28,291 bases of DNA from Lachnospiraceae bacterium (GCA_018365895.1 JAGZJD010000029.1:1-28291); one strand, 5' to 3'; numbered from the stretch's first letter, positions 1 to 8,484 are shown. Numbers and translations are program-made. The notes: generated by a model not told the origin, from the letters alone.

Positions 1-204
1 ATGGGACTGAAGTATAAAGAAGTATGGCAGGACAGTAATGAAGAGGCTGGAATCGTTATTTCCTGTGATCCTGGTGTTGGACAGGAAGTAGAAGAGGGAG
101 CAACAATTACCATCTATATAAGCAATGGTCCAAAAACACCTGAGATACCGGATCCGGGTCCGACCGATCCTGATCAGGGAACTGGAAATGGAGATATCGA
201 GTAA
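1..204 (+). CDS. prkC: C-terminal end of PASTA-domain Ser/Thr protein kinase (PrkC/PknB type), partial
   Basis: Only the 3' end of this gene is in the window; the ATG at base 1 is probably an internal methionine and the true start lies upstream. The visible residues form the end of one PASTA repeat (GLKYKEVWQ..., then VISCDPGVGQEVEEGATITIYISNG), followed by a Pro/Asp/Gly-rich tail ending at TAA 202-204. PASTA repeats are the extracellular muropeptide- or lipid II-sensing part of membrane Hanks-type kinases. The kinase call rests on the neighbours: prpC-prkC-rsgA-rpe-thiN is a well-known Firmicutes gene order. A PASTA-containing penicillin-binding protein is the alternative, but it would not normally precede rsgA. 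The next gene starts 11 nt after the stop. Confidence 0.8.
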   Translation: MGLKYKEVWQDSNEEAGIVISCDPGVGQEVEEGATITIYISNGPKTPEIPDPGPTDPDQGTGNGDIE

Positions 205-215
205 CAGGAGCATAT

Positions 216-1094
216 ATGCAGGGAAAGATTATAAAAGGAATTGCAGGATTCTACTACGTTAATGTAGTAGAATCCATTATTTATGAGTGTAAGGCAAAGG
301 GAGCCTTCCGAAAAGAAAAGATTAAACCGCTTGTTGGAGATAATGTAGAAATCGATATCTTAGATGAGGTGGAGAGAAAAGGGAATATTACAGAAATACT
401 AGAACGGAAAAATGAACTGATACGTCCGGCAGTAGCAAATATTGATCAGGCGCTTGTTGTGTTCGCAGTGACAAAGCCGAAGCCGCATCTAAATCTTCTT
501 GATCGGTTTCTTGTGATGATGGAGCGCAGGCAGATTCCGGTTGTACTTTGTTTTAATAAAAAAGATCTGGCGGGAGAAAAGGACATACAAGAGCTGTATG
601 AAATTTATAAAGGAACGGGCTATCCGATCGTATTTGTCAGTGCATTTACACAGGAGAATGTAAAAGAAATTCAAACGCTTCTTAAGGGAAAGACAACTGC
701 TATTGCGGGACCCTCAGGAGTAGGAAAATCTTCGTTGATTAATACACTGCAGAGTAATGTTAGCATGGAGACCGGCAGTATCAGTGAGAAGATTGAACGC
801 GGGAAACATACAACAAGACATTCAGAGTTAATTGAGATTGACCAGGGAACATATATCATGGATACCCCTGGATTTAGTTCCCTCTATACGAATGATTTTG
901 AGAAAGAAGAACTTAAAGAATTTTTCCCGGAATTTCAAAATTGCGAAGGGGTGTGCAGATTTCAAGGCTGTGACCACATCCATGAACCAAATTGTGCAGT
1001 AAAGGCGGCTGTCGAGCGGGGGATTATCCATCCAAAGCGGTATGAGAGTTATCAGGAACTTTATCAGGAATTAAAAGAGAGGAAGAAGTATTAA
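216..1094 (+). CDS. rsgA: Ribosome small subunit-dependent GTPase A (RsgA/YloQ/CpgA)
   Basis: A circularly permuted GTPase that acts late in 30S subunit maturation. The 292 residues match the usual length. An N-terminal OB-fold (about 1-70) is followed by GTPase motifs in permuted order: G4 NKKD at 114-117, G1 GPSGVGKS at 165-172, the G2-region GKHTT at 196-200 and G3 DTPG at 216-219. The C-terminal zinc motif C-x4-C-x-H-x5-C is intact (Cys247, Cys252, His254, Cys260). The start ATG has CAGGAG at 205-210 five bases upstream. It lies between the PASTA protein and rpe, as in other Firmicutes, and is probably co-transcribed; PrkC-type kinases are reported to phosphorylate this GTPase in Bacillus. 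Confidence 0.96.
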   Translation: MQGKIIKGIAGFYYVNVVESIIYECKAKGAFRKEKIKPLVGDNVEIDILDEVERKGNITEILERKNELIRPAVANIDQALVVFAVTKPKPHLNLLDRFLVMMERRQIPVVLCFNKKDLAGEKDIQELYEIYKGTGYPIVFVSAFTQENVKEIQTLLKGKTTAIAGPSGVGKSSLINTLQSNVSMETGSISEKIERGKHTTRHSELIEIDQGTYIMDTPGFSSLYTNDFEKEELKEFFPEFQNCEGVCRFQGCDHIHEPNCAVKAAVERGIIHPKRYESYQELYQELKERKKY

Positions 1095-1096
1095 AT

Positions 1097-1756
1097 ATGA
1101 AAAATATATTAGCACCATCTATTTTATCAGCAGATTTTACACGTCTTGGAGAAGAAATGCGTATTACAGAGGAGTGCGGAGCGCAATACATTCATTTCGA
1201 TGTGATGGATGGAATATTTGTGCCGAACATTTCGTTTGGAATTCCGGTGTTGAAATCAATTCACAGAGCAACAGCACAGGTCATGGATGTTCATTTGATG
1301 ATTACAGAGCCAATTCGTTATATTAATGCATTTGCAGAGGCAGGAGCGGATTTGATTACGATTCATTACGAAGCTTGTGAAAACGTAAGAGAAACTATTG
1401 AAAAGATACGAGAAACAGGGGTAAAAGTCGGTGTTTCTGTGAAACCGGCTACACCGGTCAGCGTTCTGGAACCGTTGCTTGATCAGATAGATATGGTTTT
1501 GATTATGAGTGTGGAGCCTGGATTTGGCGGACAAAAATTTATGCCGGAGGCGTTAGATAAAGTAAGAGCTGTAAGAAAGATGGCAGAAGAAAAACAACTG
1601 GATCTTGATATTCAGGTAGACGGCGGTATTGGAACAGATAATGTGAAAACGGTTCTGGAAGCAGGAGCGAATATAATTGTAGCAGGATCTGCAGTATTTA
1701 AAGCAACGGAAGAAAATACGAAGAAATTTATGGAGATTTTAAGAAGTCATGAGTAA
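1097..1756 (+). CDS. rpe: Ribulose-phosphate 3-epimerase
   Basis: Interconverts D-ribulose 5-phosphate and D-xylulose 5-phosphate in the cytosolic pentose phosphate pathway. The 219 residues form a TIM barrel with the family landmarks: LAPSILSADF near the N-terminus, metal and catalytic residues His33, Asp35 (HFDVMDG), His66 (DVHLMI) and Asp175 (VDGGI), plus the MSVEPGFGGQ loop at about 137-146 and the phosphate-binding VAGSAVF near the end. It starts 2 nt after the rsgA stop, using the purine-rich GGAAGAAG at 1081-1088 inside rsgA as ribosome binding site. Its last 8 nt overlap the start of thiN, so translational coupling is likely. Confidence 0.97.
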   Translation: MKNILAPSILSADFTRLGEEMRITEECGAQYIHFDVMDGIFVPNISFGIPVLKSIHRATAQVMDVHLMITEPIRYINAFAEAGADLITIHYEACENVRETIEKIRETGVKVGVSVKPATPVSVLEPLLDQIDMVLIMSVEPGFGGQKFMPEALDKVRAVRKMAEEKQLDLDIQVDGGIGTDNVKTVLEAGANIIVAGSAVFKATEENTKKFMEILRSHE

Positions 1757-2399
1757 GCGGGCAATTATTATCAGTGGTGGAAGTATGTATGATAATCTGG
1801 CGAAAACAGTGTTGGGAGAACATTATATAGAGTTGATCGGAGTAGACAGAGGACTTTGCTGGCTATACGAAAATGGCATCGTGCCAACGCAGATTGTTGG
1901 AGATTTTGATAGTATTGATCCGGAAGTGCTTGCGTATTATCGGTCAGAAACAGAGATTCCAATCCGGGAGTTTAAGCCGGAAAAAGATGCTTCCGATACG
2001 GAAATAGGGTTAAGACTCGCACTGGAACTTGGATGTGATGATATTATATTGCTTGGGGCAACCGGAACAAGAGTAGATCACCTTTGGGGGAATGTTCAAA
2101 CGCTTGTAGCAGCGAAGCAGGCAGGTGCTGAAGCAGTTATCTTAGATGAACATAATAAAATCAGGATTATTGGACAGGAGATGCATTTGAAGAAAAGCGA
2201 GTCTTACGGACCATATTTTTCGTTATTTTCTTTGAGTGGAATCATTCACGGATTAACGATCAGAGGGGCAAAATATCCTTTGACAAATCATACACTTTAT
2301 CCGCAGGACAGTCTCTGTATCAGTAATCAAATTGCAGAAAAGGAAGCGGTGATTACATATGACGAAGGTGTTATGGTACTGATTGAAACAAGAGATTAG
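1749..2399 (+). CDS. thiN: Thiamine pyrophosphokinase
   Basis: Transfers pyrophosphate from ATP to thiamine to make thiamine diphosphate, the cofactor needed by the epimerase's pathway partner transketolase and by the pyruvate:ferredoxin oxidoreductase in this window. Diagnostic motifs in the 216 residues are GDFDSID at 51-57, KPEKDASDTE at 77-86 and GATGTRVDH at 103-111. These match the N-terminal catalytic domain; the rest (about 130-216) is the beta-rich thiamine-binding part. The gene overlaps the end of rpe by 8 nt (ATGAGTAA), which fixes the start. It ends the prkC-rsgA-rpe-thiN cluster; no classical terminator follows. Confidence 0.95.
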   Translation: MSKRAIIISGGSMYDNLAKTVLGEHYIELIGVDRGLCWLYENGIVPTQIVGDFDSIDPEVLAYYRSETEIPIREFKPEKDASDTEIGLRLALELGCDDIILLGATGTRVDHLWGNVQTLVAAKQAGAEAVILDEHNKIRIIGQEMHLKKSESYGPYFSLFSLSGIIHGLTIRGAKYPLTNHTLYPQDSLCISNQIAEKEAVITYDEGVMVLIETRD

Positions 2400-2419
2400 C
2401 GAAAAGGATATTACTTGAT

Positions 2420-2446
2420 TGTTACACTGTTTTACACATTGTTACA
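2420..2446 (+). repeat. Three tandem TKTTACA heptamers with exact 10-bp period
   Basis: TGTTACA (2420-2426), TTTTACA (2430-2436) and TGTTACA (2440-2446) lie on one face of the helix, one turn apart. The outer copies extend to ATTGTTACA, a perfect 9-bp match. They end 24 bp before the -35 of the ychF promoter, a position suited to an activator or repressor. Seen directly; the function is a guess. Confidence 0.4.
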
Positions 2447-2448
2447 GG

Positions 2449-2471
2449 ATCTTATATTTATTGGATAAGAT
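2449..2471. repeat. Inverted repeat abutting the ychF -35
   Basis: ATCTTAT (2449-2455) and ATAAGAT (2465-2471) are perfect 7-bp arms separated by 9 nt. The right arm touches the first base of the -35 hexamer. No T-tract follows, so an operator is more likely than a terminator for thiN. The function is not established. Confidence 0.35.
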
Positions 2472-2499
2472 TGAAAAAGCAAGGTATTTGTGCTATACT
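2471..2499 (+). promoter_or_regulatory. sigma-A promoter of ychF
   Basis: The -35 TTGAAA (2471-2476), a 17-nt spacer and the -10 TATACT (2494-2499) preceded by TGC (2491-2493, extended -10) make a strong vegetative promoter. Transcription would start near 2506, giving a leader of about 68 nt. Confidence 0.75.
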
Positions 2500-2530
2500 T
2501 TGTAATTGCGTTAAACTCATTAAAGAAAGG

Positions 2531-2562
2531 CAGAAATGTTTCAAAAAGGCATTTCTGAAACA
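2531..2562 (+). other. Two mutually exclusive small hairpins in the ychF leader
   Basis: AGAAATG (2532-2538) pairs with CATTTCT (2550-2556). The overlapping TGTTTCA (2537-2543) pairs with TGAAACA (2556-2562). The two 7-bp stems share bases, so only one can form at a time. The second stem ends at the weak ribosome binding site AGGTAAAG, just before the ATG at 2574. This could tune initiation or be chance in AT-rich DNA. Confidence 0.3.
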
Positions 2563-2573
2563 GGTAAAGATAG

Positions 2574-3671
2574 ATGAAACTAGGTATCGTGGGATTACCG
2601 AATGTAGGTAAAAGTACACTGTTTAACTCATTGACGAAAGCAGGAGCGGAATCGGCAAACTATCCGTTCTGTACAATTGATCCGAATGTCGGTGTAGTAA
2701 CAGTTCCAGACAAACGTTTAGATGTACTGGCAGAGATGTATCATACGAAGAAAGTCATCCCGGCAGCAATTGAATTTGTTGATATTGCAGGTCTTGTGAA
2801 AGGAGCCTCAAAAGGGGAGGGACTTGGGAACCAGTTTCTTGCCAATATCCGTGAAGTAGATGCTATCGTGCATGTAGTGCGCTGCTTTGAGGACGAAAAT
2901 ATTATCCATGTGGACGGAAATATTGATCCGCTTCGTGATATTGAAACAATTAATCTGGAATTAATTTTCTCTGACATCGAGATTTTAGAACGTCGGATCG
3001 CAAAGACAACGAAGACCGCACGAATGGATAAGACAGCTGCAAAGGAACTGGCGCTTCTGGAACGAATCAAAGCACATCTGGAAGATGGAAGGCTTGCTAA
3101 GAGCTTTGAGACGGATGATGAAGATGAGCAGGAATGGCTGAATGGATATAATCTTCTGACTTATAAACCAGTAATTTTTGCTGCGAATGTCAAGGAAGAT
3201 GATCTTGCAGATGACGGAGCTTCTAATGCTGGTGTTGCAAAAGTCAGAGAGTATGCAGCGGGAGAAGGATTTGAGGTTTTTGTAGTTTGTGCAGAGATTG
3301 AACAGGAGATCGCAGAACTGGAAGATGATGAGAAAATGATGTTCCTTGAGGAGCTTGGACTTTCTGAATCCGGCCTTGAGAAGCTGATTCGCGCGAGTTA
3401 TCATTTACTTGGCTTAATCAGTTACCTGACAGCAGGAGAGCCGGAAGTGCGGGCATGGACGATCAAAAATGGAACAAAAGCACCGCAGGCGGCAGGAAAG
3501 ATCCATACAGATTTTGAACGAGGCTTTATCCGTGCGGAAGTAGTGGCATATCAGGATCTGATTGACTGTGGTACTTATGCGGCTGCAAGAGAAAAGGGAC
3601 TTGTGAGATTGGAAGGAAAAGAATACGTCGTGAAAGACGGCGATATTATGCTGTTCAGATTTAACGTATAA
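2574..3671 (+). CDS. ychF: Redox-regulated ribosome-binding ATPase YchF (Obg family)
   Basis: A universally conserved P-loop protein of the Obg/TRAFAC class that prefers ATP to GTP and binds the ribosome; it is linked to stress responses. The 365 residues match the typical 363-366. G1 GLPNVGKS is at 7-14 and the G3-type DIAG at 70-73. The guanine-specifying NKxD is replaced by a NVKED sequence near residue 205, as expected for an ATP-using YchF. A coiled-coil/helical insertion lies at about 130-200 and a C-terminal TGS domain at about 280-365 (ending DGDIMLFRFNV). The start directly precedes the first P-loop strand. It has its own promoter, separating it from the thiN cluster. Confidence 0.97.
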   Translation: MKLGIVGLPNVGKSTLFNSLTKAGAESANYPFCTIDPNVGVVTVPDKRLDVLAEMYHTKKVIPAAIEFVDIAGLVKGASKGEGLGNQFLANIREVDAIVHVVRCFEDENIIHVDGNIDPLRDIETINLELIFSDIEILERRIAKTTKTARMDKTAAKELALLERIKAHLEDGRLAKSFETDDEDEQEWLNGYNLLTYKPVIFAANVKEDDLADDGASNAGVAKVREYAAGEGFEVFVVCAEIEQEIAELEDDEKMMFLEELGLSESGLEKLIRASYHLLGLISYLTAGEPEVRAWTIKNGTKAPQAAGKIHTDFERGFIRAEVVAYQDLIDCGTYAAAREKGLVRLEGKEYVVKDGDIMLFRFNV

Positions 3672-3729
3672 GAGCTGCAAAGATGAGATATCACAGGGGA
3701 GTAAGTGGCAGTATTAAAGGAGGGGTACT

Positions 3730-4671
3730 ATGAATTATGCGATTCATTTTCCGAAGCTCGGAATCCATTTGCAGCATGTGGGAAAGTCTGTTTCTGTATT
3801 TGGATTTGAGATCGCATATTACGGAATCATCGTTGGGATCGGTATGCTGCTTGGAATTATTCTGGCGGTTGCCGAAGCAAAGAAGACGAAGCAGAATACA
3901 GAACACTATTTTGATCTGGCAATTTATGGAATTATCTTTGGAGTTATTGGTGCGAGAATTTATTATGTAATTTTTTCATGGGATTATTATAAGGATCATT
4001 TATTCAGTATTTTCAATCTGCGTCAGGGAGGACTTGCTATTTATGGCGGGATTATTGCAGCGGTAATTGTTATCATTGTCTATGCAGGCCGGCAGAAGAT
4101 TTCAGCGCCTTTGATTCTTGATACAATCAGCATTGGTCTTGTAACCGGACAAATGATCGGACGGTGGGGAAACTTTTTTAATCGAGAAGCCTTTGGAGAA
4201 TATACGAAAGGGCTGTTTGCGATGCAGCTTCCGATTGATGCAGTCAGAGCGTCTGATATTACGGAGAAGATGCGTACACATATTGTTATGCTTGATGATG
4301 TATCATATATCCAGGTGCATCCGACTTTCCTGTATGAATCCATCTGGTGCCTGATTATTTTGATTGTGCTTGTGTGGTATCATAAAAAAAGAGTCTTTAA
4401 AGGAGAAATCTTCCTGTTATACTTATCTTTATATGGAGTAGGACGTTTTTTTATTGAAGGATTTAGAACAGATCAATTGGAGTTTCTTTTTACCGGCTGG
4501 CCGGTATCGCAGGTACTTGCAGGTGTAACTGCGGTTGTATGCCCGCTTCTGATCGTGAGAGGGCGGAAGATACAGGAGCGAAGGAGAAAACGAAAGAAAA
4601 GAAGACAGGAAGAAGAAAGAGAGTTTCAGGAAACAGAAAAGATCTTAGAAGAAATCGAAGAATGGAAATAA
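3730..4671 (+). CDS. lgt: Prolipoprotein diacylglyceryl transferase
   Basis: Integral membrane enzyme that moves diacylglycerol from phosphatidylglycerol onto the lipobox cysteine of prolipoproteins, the first step of lipoprotein maturation. The 313 residues contain about seven hydrophobic segments. Signature elements are GARIYYV (74-80), GGLAIYGG (100-107), the Lgt signature GRWGNFFNREAFG (144-156), HPTFLYES (197-204) and GRFFIEGFRTDQ (238-249). A basic then acidic, probably helical, tail (about 278-313) extends past the last membrane segment and is longer than in many Lgt proteins; it should lie in the cytosol. AAAGGAGGGG at 3716-3725 is a strong ribosome binding site four bases before ATG. 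It lies 58 nt after ychF, with which it may share a transcript. Confidence 0.96.
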   Translation: MNYAIHFPKLGIHLQHVGKSVSVFGFEIAYYGIIVGIGMLLGIILAVAEAKKTKQNTEHYFDLAIYGIIFGVIGARIYYVIFSWDYYKDHLFSIFNLRQGGLAIYGGIIAAVIVIIVYAGRQKISAPLILDTISIGLVTGQMIGRWGNFFNREAFGEYTKGLFAMQLPIDAVRASDITEKMRTHIVMLDDVSYIQVHPTFLYESIWCLIILIVLVWYHKKRVFKGEIFLLYLSLYGVGRFFIEGFRTDQLEFLFTGWPVSQVLAGVTAVVCPLLIVRGRKIQERRRKRKKRRQEEEREFQETEKILEEIEEWK

Positions 4672-4720
4672 ACAAAGAGAAGAAGATGTGCCGAAAAGGT
4701 GTACATCTTCTTTTGTTTGT
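4671..4720 (+). terminator. Rho-independent terminator after lgt
   Basis: A long stem starts in the lgt stop codon: AACAAAGAGAAGAAGATGT pairs with ACATCTTCTTTTGTTTGT around a loop near 4690-4701. The T-rich 3' arm provides the U-tract. It separates lgt from nifJ. Confidence 0.75.
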
Positions 4721-4740
4721 AAAAAGGAACAAGATTTTTA

Positions 4741-4769
4741 TGGACTTTTAAAAACGTAGGATATATAAT
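4741..4769 (+). promoter_or_regulatory. Candidate promoter of nifJ
   Basis: A perfect -10 TATAAT (4764-4769) lies 17 nt after TGGACT (4741-4746, four of six matches to TTGACA). The start would fall near 4776, leaving a leader of about 98 nt with a GC-richer block at 4809-4850 and the strong ribosome binding site AAAAGGAGG at 4855-4863. No known riboswitch fold was recognised in the leader. Confidence 0.6.
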
Positions 4770-4873
4770 ATGATATATATGTAACAATATATAAAGTTAT
4801 GACATGAACCGGCGGCGTTTGAGGAAGGACCGATCTCTCTGTCTGGTTTAGATAAAAAGGAGGACAAAAACCA

Positions 4874-7800
4874 ATGGGAAGAAAAATGAAAACCATGGAC
4901 GGTAATCATGCTGCAGCTCATGCATCATATGCATTTACAGATGTCGCAGCTATTTACCCAATTACACCATCATCTGTTATGGCTGAAGCTACAGATGAAT
5001 GGGCAACACAAGGCAGAACTAACATTTTCGGACGTACAGTTCAGGTAACAGAGATGCAGTCAGAAGCTGGTGCAGCCGGTACTGTACACGGATCACTGGC
5101 AGCAGGTGCTCTTACAACAACTTACACAGCATCTCAGGGATTATTATTAATGATTCCTAACTTATACAAAGTTGCTGGTGAGCAGTTACCGGGTGTATTC
5201 AACGTATCTGCTCGTGCGATTGCAAGCCATGCATTATCAATCTTTGGTGATCACTCTGACGTTTATGCATGCCGCCAGACAGGATGCGCTATGCTTTGTG
5301 AATCAAGCGTACAGGAAGTTATGGACTTAACACCGGTTGCACATCTTGCTGCAATCAAAGGAAAAGTTCCATTTATCAACTTCTTTGACGGATTCCGTAC
5401 ATCTCATGAGATTCAGAAGATCGAGACATGGGATTACGAAGATTTAAAGGATATGGCAGATTTCGACGCAATCGCTGAATTCCGCAGACATGCCCTGAAT
5501 CCTAACCATCCTTGCCAGAGAGGTTCAGCTCAGAACCCTGATATCTTCTTCCAGGCAAGAGAGGCATGTAACCCATACTACGATGCTCTTCCGGCAATCG
5601 TTCAGGAATACATGGACAAAGTCAATGCTAAAATTGGTACAGATTATAAATTATTCAACTACCATGGTGCTGCTGACGCTGAGAGCGTTATCGTTGCTAT
5701 GGGATCTGCTTGTGATACAATCGATGAGACAATTGACTACCTGTTAGCACAGGGCAAGAAAGTCGGTGTTGTTAAAGTTCGTCTTTACAGACCATTCTGC
5801 GCACAGGCATTAGTTGATGTGATTCCGGATTCTGTAAAACGTATCTCTGTATTAGACAGAACAAAAGAGCCGGGAGCACTTGGCGAACCATTATACTTAG
5901 ATGTAGTGGCAGCATTAAAAGGAACAAAATTCGATGCAGTTCCGATCTTCTCCGGACGTTACGGATTAGGTTCTAAAGATACAACACCTGCACAGATCGT
6001 AGCAGTATTCGAGAACGAAGACAGAGCTAAATTCACAATCGGTATCGAAGATGATGTTACACATCTGTCATTACCAGTAGGCGCACCGCTTGTTACAACA
6101 CCGGAAGGAACAATTAACTGTAAATTCTGGGGATTAGGCGCTGATGGTACTGTTGGTGCTAACAAGAACTCTATCAAGATTATCGGTGATAATACAGATA
6201 TGTATGCTCAGGCATACTTTGATTATGACTCTAAGAAATCAGGCGGTGTGACAATGTCTCACTTACGTTTCGGTAAGAGCCCGATCAAATCAACATACCT
6301 GATCAAGAAAGCTAACTTTGTAGCATGCCACAATCCGTCTTATATCGACAAATACAACATGGTTCAGGAATTAGTTGACGGTGGTACATTCCTTCTGAAC
6401 TGCCCATGGGATGCAGAAGGACTTGAGAAACATTTACCAGGACAGGTAAAAGCATTCATCGCTAACCATAACATCAAATTCTATGTAATCGATGGTGTTA
6501 AGATCGGTATCGAGACAGGTATGGGACCTACACGTATCAACACAATTCTTCAGTCTGCATTCTTCAAACTGGCTGATATTATTCCGGAAGAGCAGGCAAT
6601 CGAATTAATGAAAGCTGCTGCAAAAGCAACTTACGGAAGAAAAGGTGATGATATCGTTCAGAAGAACTGGGCAGCTATCGAAGCCGGTGCAAAACAGGTT
6701 GTAGAAGTTGCAGTTCCGGAAAGCTGGAAAGATGCTGAAGATGAAGGATTATTCACACCAGAAGTTAAAGGCGGAAGAGAAGATGCTGTAAACTTCGTTA
6801 AAAATATTCAGTCTAAAGTAAATGCTCAGGAAGGTAACTCTTTACCGGTATCTGCATTTACAGAATATGTTGACGGTTCTACACCATCAGGAACATCTGC
6901 ATTTGAGAAACGTGGTATTGCAGTAAATATTCCAGTATGGAAAGCAGAAAACTGTATCCAGTGTAACCGCTGTGCATATGTATGTCCGCACGCAGTTATC
7001 CGTCCGGTAGCTCTTACAGAAGAAGAAGCTGCTAACGCACCGGAAGGTATCGAAACACTTGATATGATCGGTATGCCGGGACTGAAATTCACAATGACTG
7101 TATCAGCTCTTGACTGTACAGGATGTGGATCTTGTGCTAACGTATGTCCAGGTAAGAAGGGTGAGAAAGCTCTTGTTATGGAGAACATGGAAGCAAATGT
7201 CGGAACTCAGAAATACTTTGATTTCGGACGTGAGATTCCGGTTAAACCAGAAGTTGTTGCTAAATTCAAAGAAACAACAGTTAAGGGAAGCCAGTTCAAA
7301 CAGCCTCTTCTTGAGTTCTCAGGAGCTTGTGCAGGTTGTGGTGAAACACCTTACGCAAAATTAATCACACAGTTATTCGGTGACAGAATGTACATTGCTA
7401 ACGCAACAGGATGTTCTTCTATCTGGGGTAACTCTTCACCATCTACACCATACACAGTAACACCGGAAGGAAAAGGACCGGCTTGGTCTAACTCTCTGTT
7501 CGAAGATAACGCTGAGTTTGGTTATGGTATGTTACTTGCTCAGAATGCAATCCGCGATGGCTTAAAAGCAAAAGTGGAATACCTTGCAGAAAATGCTAAG
7601 AATGAAGCAGTTGTTGCAGCAGCAAAAGAATATCTTGAAACATTTGGATGCGGCGCTACAAACGGAACAGCTACAGATAACTTAGTAGCAGCTCTGGAAG
7701 CATGTGATTGTGACTGTGAAGTTAAGAAAGAACTTCTTGAGAATAAAGACTTCCTTGCTAAGAAATCTCAGTGGATCTTCGGTGGTGACGGATGGGCTTA

Positions 7801-8413
7801 CGACATCGGATTCGGCGGTGTTGACCATGTATTAGCAAGTGGTAAAGACATCAACATCATGGTATTTGATACAGAGGTTTACTCTAATACAGGTGGACAG
7901 TCTTCTAAAGCTACTAAGACTGGTGCAATCGCTCAGTTTGCAGCTGGCGGTAAAGAAGTGAAGAAGAAAGACCTTGCAAGTATTGCAATGAGCTACGGTT
8001 ATGTATATGTAGCACAGATCGCTATGGGTGCTGACTTCAACCAGACAGTGAAAGCAATCGCAGAGGCAGAGGCATATCCGGGACCATCACTGATCATCGC
8101 TTATGCTCCATGTATCAACCATGGTATTAAGAAAGGTATGAGCAAAGCTCAGACAGAGGAACAGTTAGCAGTAGAATGTGGATACTGGAATAACTTCAGA
8201 TTCAATCCGGCTGCAGAGAACAAGTTCACTCTTGACAGCAAAGCTCCTACAGGAGATTATCAGGAATTCTTAAATGGTGAAGTTCGTTACAATTCACTTG
8301 TAAGACAGAACCCTGAAAAAGCAAAAGTATTATTTGCTAAGAACGAGCAGGAAGCAAAAGAGAGATACGAATACCTCAGCAAACTTGTTGCTCTGTACGG
8401 AAAAACAGAATAA
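4874..8413 (+). CDS. nifJ: Pyruvate:ferredoxin (flavodoxin) oxidoreductase, single-chain
   Basis: Oxidatively decarboxylates pyruvate to acetyl-CoA and CO2 and passes electrons to ferredoxin; it is the central pyruvate-oxidising step in fermentative anaerobes. The 1179 residues match the homodimeric enzyme. Order: N-terminal pyruvate-binding domains (YPITPSSVMAE near 28), CoA-binding region, a two-[4Fe-4S] ferredoxin domain (Cys694/697/700/704 and Cys748/751/754/758), then the thiamine diphosphate domain with GDGWAYDIG and the NTGGQ metal/TPP motif. The proximal-cluster cysteines known from Desulfovibrio africanus are all present (Cys819, Cys822, Cys847, Cys1080). Codon use favours TTA/CTT Leu and GCT/GCA Ala more than its neighbours, as expected for a highly expressed gene. 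It is monocistronic, between its own promoter and terminator. Confidence 0.98.
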   Translation: MGRKMKTMDGNHAAAHASYAFTDVAAIYPITPSSVMAEATDEWATQGRTNIFGRTVQVTEMQSEAGAAGTVHGSLAAGALTTTYTASQGLLLMIPNLYKVAGEQLPGVFNVSARAIASHALSIFGDHSDVYACRQTGCAMLCESSVQEVMDLTPVAHLAAIKGKVPFINFFDGFRTSHEIQKIETWDYEDLKDMADFDAIAEFRRHALNPNHPCQRGSAQNPDIFFQAREACNPYYDALPAIVQEYMDKVNAKIGTDYKLFNYHGAADAESVIVAMGSACDTIDETIDYLLAQGKKVGVVKVRLYRPFCAQALVDVIPDSVKRISVLDRTKEPGALGEPLYLDVVAALKGTKFDAVPIFSGRYGLGSKDTTPAQIVAVFENEDRAKFTIGIEDDVTHLSLPVGAPLVTTPEGTINCKFWGLGADGTVGANKNSIKIIGDNTDMYAQAYFDYDSKKSGGVTMSHLRFGKSPIKSTYLIKKANFVACHNPSYIDKYNMVQELVDGGTFLLNCPWDAEGLEKHLPGQVKAFIANHNIKFYVIDGVKIGIETGMGPTRINTILQSAFFKLADIIPEEQAIELMKAAAKATYGRKGDDIVQKNWAAIEAGAKQVVEVAVPESWKDAEDEGLFTPEVKGGREDAVNFVKNIQSKVNAQEGNSLPVSAFTEYVDGSTPSGTSAFEKRGIAVNIPVWKAENCIQCNRCAYVCPHAVIRPVALTEEEAANAPEGIETLDMIGMPGLKFTMTVSALDCTGCGSCANVCPGKKGEKALVMENMEANVGTQKYFDFGREIPVKPEVVAKFKETTVKGSQFKQPLLEFSGACAGCGETPYAKLITQLFGDRMYIANATGCSSIWGNSSPSTPYTVTPEGKGPAWSNSLFEDNAEFGYGMLLAQNAIRDGLKAKVEYLAENAKNEAVVAAAKEYLETFGCGATNGTATDNLVAALEACDCDCEVKKELLENKDFLAKKSQWIFGGDGWAYDIGFGGVDHVLASGKDINIMVFDTEVYSNTGGQSSKATKTGAIAQFAAGGKEVKKKDLASIAMSYGYVYVAQIAMGADFNQTVKAIAEAEAYPGPSLIIAYAPCINHGIKKGMSKAQTEEQLAVECGYWNNFRFNPAAENKFTLDSKAPTGDYQEFLNGEVRYNSLVRQNPEKAKVLFAKNEQEAKERYEYLSKLVALYGKTE

Positions 8414-8441
8414 GATTCTGCGGAATTTTTGAAAATATTTT

Positions 8442-8474
8442 AGAAAGGGCGTCTTTTGACGCTCTTTCTTTTTT
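8442..8474 (+). terminator. Rho-independent terminator after nifJ
   Basis: AGAAAGGGCGTC (8442-8453) pairs with GACGCTCTTTCT (8458-8469) around a TTTT loop with one G-U pair, followed by a run of T. A textbook strong terminator. Confidence 0.95.
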
Positions 8475-8484
8475 AATGCACTCA

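Noticed and set aside
2985..3404. Antisense open frame of 139 codons inside ychF
   Set aside because: ychF is unambiguous on the plus strand; the antisense translation is low-complexity and has no ribosome binding site.
4760..4800. AT-rich alternating stretch before nifJ as a replication origin or curved-DNA element
   Set aside because: It is short, explained by a promoter -10 region, and has no DnaA-box cluster.
4770..4873. Riboswitch in the nifJ leader
   Set aside because: About 100 nt with only weak pairing and no recognisable aptamer core.
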